Assembly: GCA_943787265.1 (NCBI GenBank)
Contig: CALSLT010000027.1
Location: 62,001 to 126,000, forward strand
DNA: 64,000 nucleotides
Direction: 5' to 3'
Origin: an uncultured Planctomycetaceae bacterium
GTDB taxonomy: Bacteria; Planctomycetota; Planctomycetia; Planctomycetales; Planctomycetaceae
Position numbers and translations under genes: made by a program. The notes below the pieces were generated by a model. The model worked only from the letters and a program-made list of their open reading frames with translations. It ran no database searches and was not told the DNA's origin. This document shows, in pieces, positions 1-6,984 of the stretch. The stretch's first letter is position 1. Each line of letters begins with the position of its first letter.

Positions 1-342
1 GAACACCAGGAACGCTGCCAGGCAGGTCCACAGGATGTTTGAGTTTTCGCCGTTCTCTGCAACTGCTGCCGCAACGCTTTCAAGTGTCGGTGCGGCTTCT
101 TCTTCGGCCTCTGCGACAGTAGCCTCTTCCATTGTCGCCGCTTCTTCAACTGGTGTTTCTGTGGAGACTTCTTCTGTTGGTGAGACTTCTTCTGTTGGTG
201 TGGCATCTTCTGTTGGTGTGGCATCTTCCTGAGCAACAACGGTGGTTGCTGGCAGAAGCGACGTCGCTGAAATTGTCAGCAGCGCGAGCATCACGCTCCA
301 TAAACTAAAATTGCCTCGTCGAATTCTCGTCAAACTGGTCAT
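1..342 (-). CDS. amt: Ammonium transporter, N-terminal part (runs off the window)
   Basis: Only the first 114 codons are present. They encode a signal peptide (hydrophobic stretch about residues 13-30, cleavage near VVAQ), an acidic Thr/Pro/Glu linker with near-identical six-residue units of the ATPTED/VSPTEE type, and then AENGENSNILWTCLAAFLVF, which matches the start of the first membrane helix of Amt/MEP/Rh ammonium channels. The protein would sit in the cytoplasmic membrane and conduct ammonium. The start chosen is ATG at 342, with AAAGG about 8 bases upstream. A candidate sigma-54 promoter lies about 120 bases upstream, which fits nitrogen control. A glnB/glnK partner, if there is one, would lie outside the window. 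The family call depends on the short conserved stretch at the edge, so it is good but not certain. Confidence 0.75.
   Translation of the reverse strand, partial: MTSLTRIRRGNFSLWSVMLALLTISATSLLPATTVVAQEDATPTEDATPTEEVSPTEEVSTETPVEEAATMEEATVAEAEEEAAPTLESVAAAVAENGENSNILWTCLAAFLVF
165..232. repeat. Short tandem repeat inside amt
   Basis: About four units of roughly 18 bases, each containing TTCTGTTGG on the plus strand. On the coding (minus) strand they encode six-residue units (ATPTED, ATPTEE, VSPTEE) in the linker between the signal peptide and the first transport helix. All units keep the reading frame, so length variation here would change only the periplasmic linker. Confidence 0.8.
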
Positions 343-463
343 CGCAAATCGGCCTTTCGAAATCGCTGAATGTTTCGGGGTTTGTCTTGATGGAGCCTGT
401 CAAAGCTCAAAAGCATCGCGGTCTTCCTGAATGCGATGCGGGATTGTCGACGAAACACCGTTT

Positions 464-479
464 TGCAATTCGCGTGCCC
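464..479 (-). promoter_or_regulatory. Candidate sigma-54 promoter of amt
   Basis: Read on the minus strand the site is GGGCAC-GCGAA-TTGCA. It matches the sigma-54 consensus TGGCAC-N5-TTGCA at every position except the first base, with the correct spacing and with GG at -24 and GC at -12. Transcription would start near 453, leaving a leader of about 110 bases before the amt ATG. I saw no other notable structure in the remainder of the 336-base divergent gap (343-678), which must also carry the promoter of the kinase gene on the plus strand. Confidence 0.55.
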
Positions 480-678
480 AAATGAAAACTTGCCGCCGAT
501 TCGCTTGGCTGGAGCCGCTTATGACGCCTAAATTTGCACATATTGCCTTGCACATGGCTCACGACTTGCAGCACACGTGCTGAGAACGTCAGCATGACTG
601 CCTGCTTTTTGCACGAAGTCCGGTCACTCGTGCCTGGCATTTCCGCAGAGCCACCTTGAGACTACGATCAGCAAAGCC

Positions 679-1686
679 ATGACACAGAAGACTCTCAAAT
701 CGTTTCAGCTCGGCGAGACGCTCGGCGTCGGCACTGTGGGTACGATCCGTCGAGCCGTCGATCGCGTTAACCGCCGAGAAGTCGCACTGAAGATTCTGCA
801 GCCGGCTGTTTCTCAGGACGAAACCATCCGACTGCGTTTCGAACGGGAGATCGAGGTTCTGCATAAACTCGATCATCCAAACGTCGTGGCATGCTACGAC
901 CACGGCCTTGATGGCGATCGGCTGTTTTACAGCATGGAGATCGTTCGTGGCGGCACGGTTAAGCAGCTTCTTAAGAAACGCGGAAAGCTGCGGATCGAAG
1001 AGGCACTGGAATGCGGATGGCAGCTCTGTTCGGCTCTGCAATACATACATAATCACGGCATTGTGCATCGCGATCTGAAACCTTCCAACATTTATCTCAA
1101 CCGCACAGGGCTTATCAAACTCGGTGATTTCGGCATCGCATTAGACACTGGAGCCACTGAAATCACCGATCAGGGGCTGACCGTCGGCTCGTACCTCTAC
1201 ATGGCTCCTGAGCAAATTCGTGGCGAGCGGTCGATGTCTGGGCAGTCTGATCTTTACGCAGTTGGTTGCCTGCTCTTCGAACTGGTAACAGGCAAGCCGC
1301 CATACGAAGGACGCAACTTCGCCAGAATCTTCGATCAGCATTTAAGTGCCGAGCCGCCTTCGGCTCGCGAGCGCGTTGCCGAGTGTCCCGAAGTCCTCGA
1401 CGACTTAATCCGAAGCCTGCTGAGTAAAGATCCGGACGACCGTCCGATTAACGCCCGGAGCGTTCAGGGAGTACTCGCCGAAACCCTTTCGGAGATCGTC
1501 GGTCCGCAGGTGATCGACACGCTGAAACACTGCCATCAGACGGGATCTCGACGCCTGGCGCGTCTGATATCGCCCGAACCGCTGACCACCAACGACGTCT
1601 CGTGGAAGCAGCTTGGCATTGCCGCAGCATCGATCGTCGGGCTGATTGCCGCAGCAGCCGCACTAAGATTCTTCGGCGGGATGTAG
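679..1686 (+). CDS. Ser/Thr protein kinase with C-terminal membrane anchor
   Basis: The 335-residue protein is a Hanks-type kinase. Visible motifs are the glycine-rich loop GVGTVG (16-21), the ATP lysine in VALK (K38), the catalytic loop HRDLKPSN (130-137), DFG (150-152) and APE (176-178), so it should be active. The kinase domain fills residues about 9-270. A single hydrophobic segment (about 312-332) follows close to the C terminus, so the kinase is cytoplasmic and tethered by its tail, with essentially no extracellular sensor. It begins at ATG 679 without a strong ribosome site. Two regulatory genes (Fis-type HTH, GAF) follow on the same strand after a 264-base gap and could be functional partners; that is inference from position only. 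Confidence 0.93.
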   Translation: MTQKTLKSFQLGETLGVGTVGTIRRAVDRVNRREVALKILQPAVSQDETIRLRFEREIEVLHKLDHPNVVACYDHGLDGDRLFYSMEIVRGGTVKQLLKKRGKLRIEEALECGWQLCSALQYIHNHGIVHRDLKPSNIYLNRTGLIKLGDFGIALDTGATEITDQGLTVGSYLYMAPEQIRGERSMSGQSDLYAVGCLLFELVTGKPPYEGRNFARIFDQHLSAEPPSARERVAECPEVLDDLIRSLLSKDPDDRPINARSVQGVLAETLSEIVGPQVIDTLKHCHQTGSRRLARLISPEPLTTNDVSWKQLGIAAASIVGLIAAAAALRFFGGM

Positions 1687-1950
1687 CACCGATTCGCGGC
1701 CCCAGCTCCGTCGCCCATTATTTAACTCAGTCGTTTTAAGAAGGCGTATTTCACGGCTGAAGTGAAATGCCTCCGTGCTTCGAATTCGAGCGGAACTGCC
1801 ACCACACTGCGCATGACCTCGGCAGTCTCCGAGCCCGCACGTCGCCCGTTCGTACGAAAATGAAAGGCGGCCAGTAGCCGCTCAGCGTGTGGTGACCGTT
1901 GTTCTCACACGAATTCCGAATCGCCGTTCGCAATTGGTCCGGAGATTGCT

Positions 1951-2538
1951 TTGTCGTTGGATGGCGGACTTTCCGCAGACAAACTCGACGATGGTTTTCG
2001 GAGTGTGAACGGACAAATGAAACGAGTCATCGTTCAGATTCTGCCAGCTGATACCCACTCGGCCGACCAGGCAACTAACGCATCCAATAATCCGGATACG
2101 GAACCGGAAGTGATCCCGATTAACGGTGGTTCGCGATCGCCCGCGGCAAAAACTCACGATGACGATAACAATGGAGTCCGACTCGAAGCGGTTGTTTCTG
2201 CCGAACGGGCACGGACCGTCGTTGACACGGTCCTCAATGTGAATGAGCTGGCAAATGTTGATTCGTTTGATCGGTTGGTCGATCTGTTGATTCAACGCGA
2301 GCTGGCAAATGACGAATCAGGTCAGTTGTTTCATCGAGTGATGTCGAGCGTGGAAAAAGCTCTCGTCGAAAAGGCGTACGTCGAGTGCGGGCAGGTGCAG
2401 ACTCGGACTGCTGAACGGCTCGGCGTCAATCGAAACACGATTCATAAAAAGCTGTTGAAACACGAACTGCTCGATCCAGAAGACGAGGAGCTCAACGCTC
2501 GACAGGACGTGCTCGTCGAAAAACGAAAGTGTGTTTGA
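1951..2538 (+). CDS. Fis-type helix-turn-helix protein
   Basis: The C-terminal third (about residues 127-172) is a Fis/NtrC-type DNA-binding domain: LFHRVMSSVEKALVEKAY, then AERLGVNRNTIHKKL as the recognition helix-turn-helix. The first 100 residues are acidic and low in predicted structure, and there is no receiver or AAA+ domain, so this is a stand-alone Fis-like regulator and not a complete sigma-54 activator. The start is uncertain. TTG 1951 has a GGAG six bases upstream; ATG 2017 is the first in-frame ATG and would remove 22 residues. The gene lies 27 bases before the GAF gene, so the two are probably co-transcribed. Confidence 0.75.
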   Translation: MSLDGGLSADKLDDGFRSVNGQMKRVIVQILPADTHSADQATNASNNPDTEPEVIPINGGSRSPAAKTHDDDNNGVRLEAVVSAERARTVVDTVLNVNELANVDSFDRLVDLLIQRELANDESGQLFHRVMSSVEKALVEKAYVECGQVQTRTAERLGVNRNTIHKKLLKHELLDPEDEELNARQDVLVEKRKCV

Positions 2539-2565
2539 ACGCGATTTGATTGAGACACTTGCGAA

Positions 2566-3153
2566 GTGGCCAACTCAACTGCGGCAATTCAGGCGGAATT
2601 AGAAAAGGCAAGTGCGATGATGGTTCTGGAGTCGATCGAAAACATGACTGCTGAAGAAGAATTCTCCGCAGCAGAACTCGATCGAATCGCCGAACAGTTG
2701 GATCCTCCGTCGCACGCGCTGACCGAGATGGTTCGCCGCGTCGCCAACAAACTGGAACTCGACGTCTGCTCGATCTACGTTCTGGAAGCAGACCGTCAGC
2801 ATCTTTGCCTGGCCGCGACGATGGGACTGAATCAGTCCAGCGTCGGGCACGTCCGAATGAAAATCAGCGAAGGTCTTGCAGGACTTGTTGCCGAGCAATT
2901 GAAGTCGGTGTCGGTTGCGGCAGCTTCCAAACATGCTCGATTCAAGTATTTCCCGGAAGCCGGCGAGGAAAAATACAGCAGCTTCCACGGCTTGGCACTC
3001 TGCGACGAAGATCAACTTCAGGGAGTGCTCGTCGTGCAGACTGTCGAAGCTCGCGAGTACTCAGGCGAAGAAGTTGAACTGGTCAGTGCATTCGCCGAAG
3101 CGATCGTCCCCTATGTCAAACGTTGCCGACTGGTTGAATACATCAACGGCTGA
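2566..3153 (+). CDS. GAF-domain protein
   Basis: The 195-residue soluble protein has a single GAF domain (about residues 50-185). Supporting segments are the N-terminal helix ALTEMVRRVANKLELDVCSIYVL, shortened here to its core VRRVANKLELDVCS, then LAATMGLN, the typical MKISEGLAGLVAEQ loop, and GVLVVQT near the end. It resembles the GAF module of PtsP-type and related signalling proteins, but no output domain follows, so it probably binds a small ligand or another protein. The start is GTG 2566. It follows the HTH gene closely and converges on the nitrilase gene after about 30 bases. The ligand cannot be predicted from sequence. Confidence 0.8.
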   Translation: MANSTAAIQAELEKASAMMVLESIENMTAEEEFSAAELDRIAEQLDPPSHALTEMVRRVANKLELDVCSIYVLEADRQHLCLAATMGLNQSSVGHVRMKISEGLAGLVAEQLKSVSVAAASKHARFKYFPEAGEEKYSSFHGLALCDEDQLQGVLVVQTVEAREYSGEEVELVSAFAEAIVPYVKRCRLVEYING

Positions 3154-3184
3154 CGGCACTTCGTTCGGCATTGCATTGCCGATG

Positions 3185-4063
3185 TCACAGACACGAAACG
3201 TCGGATGATCGAGGATCGTCGACAACGCAGCCGCTGTGAAGTTGACCGTTCATCGCAGATTCCCGCCAGGGGCCGGGAGCGTCGAAGAAGTCTTTCCGCA
3301 TCTCCATATCGGTGATCAAGACCCCGGATCGATGAACCGGGAGCTGACCGGTGATGTGTCCGTCAGGCTGAACGGCAAAGCTTCCCCACCGTGATGGTCG
3401 AGCGGTGCTATTGTTGGCGCTGATCCAGAAGTGGTTCTCGGCAGCGCGACACGACATCGTTGACGGAACGATCGTCTTCCAGATGTTGTAACGTTCGTCG
3501 TCGACGACCGTCTGCCGAGCGTTATGAAAGCCTTGAAAAATGATCTGGACTTTCTCGCGTTTCAGGTCGCGGTACAGCTCGGGGAATCGATAGTCGTAGC
3601 AAATGAGAGCTCCACAGGTGATGCCCTTGATGCGGAAAACACAACTACGATTGCCGGGCGAATAGTGCTTCAAGTCGAAAGTCGGTGTTCGCCCGTCGGT
3701 GCCCGTGCAGAATCGTTTGTCATAGCGGTTAACGATCTTGCCGCGGTCGTTGATCACGTAGACCGAGTTGTGCGGCTTGTTGCCATTCGACAACTGATGA
3801 GTCGACCCAAGCAACACCCACAGCTTCAGCTCTTTCGCCCGCTGCTGAATGTCTCGAGTTGCCGCCTTGAGCGATTCCCAATCCAGCGATGCGATGTCCG
3901 GAAACTCGACGCCCGCATAGCCAGACAAAGCACATTCCGAAACGTGAGCGACGTCTGCCCCGTCGGCATGAGCCCGGTCCATCAACCGCAGGACTTCTTT
4001 CCGATTGTGAGCGATGTCTGGCTCAACAGAAAATTGACAAGTCGCAACTCGCAGAGATTTCAC
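3185..4063 (-). CDS. Carbon-nitrogen hydrolase (nitrilase superfamily)
   Basis: This 292-residue cytoplasmic enzyme has the complete nitrilase-fold triad: Glu43 in SECALSGY, Lys116 in YDKRF and Cys155 in ALICYDYRFPEL. Length and motif spacing match amidases of this superfamily, which hydrolyse C-N bonds of amides, nitriles or carbamoyl compounds. The substrate is not evident; the glutamine-amidotransferase and biotinidase branches would need fusions that are absent here. The gene lies 27 bases downstream of the FGE-like gene on the same strand, suggesting one transcript. Its end converges on the GAF gene. The ATG start at 4063 fits the conserved first beta strand (LRVATCQF). Confidence 0.88.
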   Translation of the reverse strand: MKSLRVATCQFSVEPDIAHNRKEVLRLMDRAHADGADVAHVSECALSGYAGVEFPDIASLDWESLKAATRDIQQRAKELKLWVLLGSTHQLSNGNKPHNSVYVINDRGKIVNRYDKRFCTGTDGRTPTFDLKHYSPGNRSCVFRIKGITCGALICYDYRFPELYRDLKREKVQIIFQGFHNARQTVVDDERYNIWKTIVPSTMSCRAAENHFWISANNSTARPSRWGSFAVQPDGHITGQLPVHRSGVLITDMEMRKDFFDAPGPWRESAMNGQLHSGCVVDDPRSSDVSCL

Positions 4064-4090
4064 CGCAGACTCCAGTCGAAGCGGATGTGG

Positions 4091-4714
4091 CTATTCGTCA
4101 GAACAAACTATGCGGAATGCGGTCATAAGGTCCCAGTCGCTCAATGAACGATAGTGCCTGTTCAATGCTGGGGATTCTGCCCAGTTCTCATGTCGGCAAA
4201 TTTGGGGATCATTGCGTATTACATGCTGGCCGAGGGAATTAGTGTCTGCAGTAATTTCGGCTGCGGGAGAGAACGCCAAGGCATGTGGGCTCTCATAGAA
4301 TTGATCGATCTCGCCATTATCGATCATCGAGTCGTATTGATCTTCGGGATACAATTTGTATTCCACGATTGACGCGGCGAGCCATTCAGCTTCGGTTGGG
4401 AGTCGTACTCCTGCCCATTCACAGAACGCGATGGCATCGCGAGGACTCAAGCAGAATGCTGTTTCGGAAGTTAGCTTCTCGGTAGCAACATGCCAGACAA
4501 GTTCATTGTCCAATAAATTCTTTGAGTCTTGTTGCTCGGCAATTGTGATGTGACCAGTGGCGGATTGAAAAACCTGATAAAGTCCAATTGTCACGCATTC
4601 TCTGGAGATCCTAAACGGCGGAACCGTGATGGCAGTGCCGTCCTCAAATTTGGCGCGCCGATCGAGAACGGCGATTGTATCGATAGCAGAAAGAACTTCG
4701 GGACGAGGCTTCAT
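4091..4714 (-). CDS. Small formylglycine-generating-enzyme-fold protein
   Basis: A 207-residue protein of the FGE-sulfatase (SUMF1/YfmG) fold. Signatures are VPPFRISRECVTIGLYQVF at the start, the hallmark DAIAFCEWAGVRLPTEAEW (residues about 93-111), and a terminal AFRIV resembling the fold's last strand (GFRVV). It is shorter than typical FGE proteins (about 250-300 residues), and the usual RGGSW segment with the paired catalytic cysteines is not visible. A formylglycine-forming activity is therefore unlikely; a binding or structural role is more probable. It precedes the nitrilase gene by 27 bases. No sulfatase gene lies next to it. The start is ATG 4714 without a clear ribosome site. Confidence 0.7.
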   Translation of the reverse strand: MKPRPEVLSAIDTIAVLDRRAKFEDGTAITVPPFRISRECVTIGLYQVFQSATGHITIAEQQDSKNLLDNELVWHVATEKLTSETAFCLSPRDAIAFCEWAGVRLPTEAEWLAASIVEYKLYPEDQYDSMIDNGEIDQFYESPHALAFSPAAEITADTNSLGQHVIRNDPQICRHENWAESPALNRHYRSLSDWDLMTAFRIVCSDE

Positions 4715-4858
4715 TGGTCGGCAATTGGCGGGCTACCGCATCCGTACGAGACAAGTTTTAAGAGCGGCTCTTTCCGCTGCGATCGTACATCCGGTGGGTT
4801 GACGTCTGCATCCGCCTGAAGAGTGAAAGCACATAGAGCTACGGAGCGTGCCAAATAT

Positions 4859-6205
4859 TTAACCCATCACTTCATCGATTGGGGTCGGGTCGCTGACGAG
4901 GTGTGAAGGGCGGCCTTGTGGCGTGTAGTAGACCTTGTCCGGATCGATGCCGAGTTTGGTGTAGATTGTCGAGACGAAGTTTTCCGGTGAGAGAACTCGT
5001 TCGACGGCTGAGTAGCCGTTTTTGTCGGTGGCTCCGACGACGACTCCACCGGGTGTTCCGCCGCCGGCCATCAGGACCGACATGGCATTCGCCCAGTGAT
5101 CTCGGCCCGCTTTGGTTTGTCCTGACAGCGTGGAGATTTTCGGTGTTCGGCCAAACTCGCCCAACGCGATAACGAGTGTTGAATCGAGCATGCCGCGTTC
5201 ATCGAGATCTTCGATCAGTGTGGCAACCGAGTTGTCCCATTTCGGCAGCCGCGTCCCGAGTGCGCCGAACAGGTTGCTGTGAGAATCCCAGCCGCCATCG
5301 TAGACCGTCGTGAAGGGGACTCCGGCTTCGACGAGACGTCGTGCCAGCAGACAGCGTTGCCCGAAGGAATCTCGACCAAAGCGTTCGCGGACTTCGTCGG
5401 GTTCTTTGTGAATGTCGAAAGCTTCCTGAGCAGCCGGTGAGGTGATCAGGTTGAAGCCCTGGCGGTAATACTCGTCGAGGGCCAGGACAGGGTCACCGGC
5501 AGCTTCTTCGTTAATTCTCGGTAACTTGTCGACCAGTTTGCGAAGGCCGGATCGATTGTGGAAACCGTCTGAGGTCAGGCCCTTGGGGAGCGCGACATCT
5601 CGCACGCGGAAACTCGACGAATTCGGATCGTCGCCGACGACGAACGGAGCGTACTTGGCTCCGAGGAAATTCGGCCCGCCTGACCGAGACATCCGGGCAA
5701 GCGAAAAGTAAGCCGGCAGGCCGTCGCCTTTGCCGAGTTCTTTGGCGGCGACAGAGCCGATGCTTGGGTGGAAGCTGACGAACGCTCCACAGCCAACCGG
5801 AATTCGCGGCGGAGCACCGGTCATCATGTAGTGGTTGCCGGCGCCGTGATTTCCCTGATTATGGCGAATCGAGCGGATCATCGAGAAGCGGTCGTTGATC
5901 GACGCCAGCTTCTTCATGTGCTGCGAGAAATGAACGCCCGGCAGCTTCGTCGCGATGGGTTCAAACTCTCCACGGATCTCGGCCGGCGCATCCGGTTTTG
6001 GATCGAACGTCTCGAAGTGAGTCGGTCCGCCGTCCATCCAGATCAGGATGCAGTTCTTCGCCGTCGGCGCGATACTTCGAACCGAGTCTGCAGTCAGCCC
6101 CTGATGCCGCAACGCGTTGACCAGGCCGGTACCGAAAAAACCGCCGAGGCCCAGCTTAAGGCAGTCTCGACGCGTTGTTCCTTCGCAATTCTTCCAGATG
6201 CCCAT
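4859..6205 (-). CDS. DUF1501 family protein with Tat-like leader
   Basis: The 448-residue protein begins with a short n-region, TRRDCLKLGLGGFFG (about 11-25), a twin-arginine-like export signal typical of planctomycete DUF1501 proteins. The body has the alkaline-phosphatase/sulfatase-like fold markers ILIWMDGGPTHFETFDPKP and, near the end, LGEFGRTPKI and GRDHWANAMSV. The molecular function of DUF1501 is unknown. In planctomycetes it is often encoded beside DUF1549/DUF1553 cytochrome-like proteins, but that partner is absent here, so this is a solo copy. The start ATG 6205 has AGGA about 8 bases upstream. The mature protein should be periplasmic or on the cell surface. Confidence 0.92.
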   Translation of the reverse strand: MGIWKNCEGTTRRDCLKLGLGGFFGTGLVNALRHQGLTADSVRSIAPTAKNCILIWMDGGPTHFETFDPKPDAPAEIRGEFEPIATKLPGVHFSQHMKKLASINDRFSMIRSIRHNQGNHGAGNHYMMTGAPPRIPVGCGAFVSFHPSIGSVAAKELGKGDGLPAYFSLARMSRSGGPNFLGAKYAPFVVGDDPNSSSFRVRDVALPKGLTSDGFHNRSGLRKLVDKLPRINEEAAGDPVLALDEYYRQGFNLITSPAAQEAFDIHKEPDEVRERFGRDSFGQRCLLARRLVEAGVPFTTVYDGGWDSHSNLFGALGTRLPKWDNSVATLIEDLDERGMLDSTLVIALGEFGRTPKISTLSGQTKAGRDHWANAMSVLMAGGGTPGGVVVGATDKNGYSAVERVLSPENFVSTIYTKLGIDPDKVYYTPQGRPSHLVSDPTPIDEVMG

Positions 6206-6323
6206 CGAGCAATCCTGTCGTTAAACCGTTGAAATCTGTGTTCGCGAGAGTCGTGCGAAATCGAACTCATCAGTATCAGATTCCGCGGGAAACACCGCAA
6301 GGCTGTTCCAGTCAGACCGTTAC

Positions 6324-6767
6324 TCATCGCGTATACCAAACGCGGATGAACTGGTGCCAGGTCGAATACGTCTTTCCTGAAGTGTCAATCGACACGTCGG
6401 TAGTTCCTTCTTCATCCCAGACATTCGGCAGGACGACAGTCTCAACATTCAAGACCTTCTGTTCACGGCCAACCATGAATGAGTTTGCCGCTTTGAGCGC
6501 CTCGTTAAAAGATTCGTACTGGGCACTGCTAAAGAAGCCGGGGCCTGAAATCTGCTGAGGGATGAAATCTTCGTAAGCAATCATGGCGACATCCTTGTTG
6601 AACGAAATTGACTGCAGAGCTGATCGGGAATCCTGGAGCGGGCGATCAGGCTGCGACTGGCAAAGTTGAACGAGATTCTGGCAGCTCGGACCGTAGACAA
6701 TTGCTGCCTGCCAGACCCGCATATTCAAAAAAGTCGTTGCAAAACTGATTTCTTCGTTCAACATCAT
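6324..6767 (-). CDS. Unrecognised 147-residue protein
   Basis: I do not recognise this family. The protein has no signal peptide, membrane segment or cysteine motif. It contains a segment resembling a small alpha/beta sensor or immunity-type fold (VAMIAYEDFIPQQISG, then a charged helix SSAQYESFNEALKAANSF), and ends in aromatic residues (WHQFIRVWYTR). AAGGA sits directly before two tandem ATG codons (6767 and 6764); the second would have a more usual spacing. It has its own upstream region, divergent from the EF-G gene. Coding potential is supported by the long open frame and codon use similar to its neighbours. Confidence 0.55.
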   Translation of the reverse strand: MMLNEEISFATTFLNMRVWQAAIVYGPSCQNLVQLCQSQPDRPLQDSRSALQSISFNKDVAMIAYEDFIPQQISGPGFFSSAQYESFNEALKAANSFMVGREQKVLNVETVVLPNVWDEEGTTDVSIDTSGKTYSTWHQFIRVWYTR

Positions 6768-6984
6768 TCCTTACCAGCCCGACCTCCGGGTACCGCGACT
6801 GTACTGAAAAAAGGCGGCTAATCGACGGGACATCGAATGGTCGAGTCCCGGCGCTTTCAAATCCGTGTCCAGCGTGGCTGTTCTGCTTCTCACAAAAAGG
6901 CTCATCCGACTTCGACGAATCAATCGCGCACGGCCAACGGATTTTCTCTGAAAGACTCTCACCTCTTCAGGAAGGACGCAGCAC

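Noticed and set aside
165..232. CRISPR-like short repeats
   Set aside because: The repeats are contiguous, lack unique spacers and are in frame in amt; they are protein-linker repeats.
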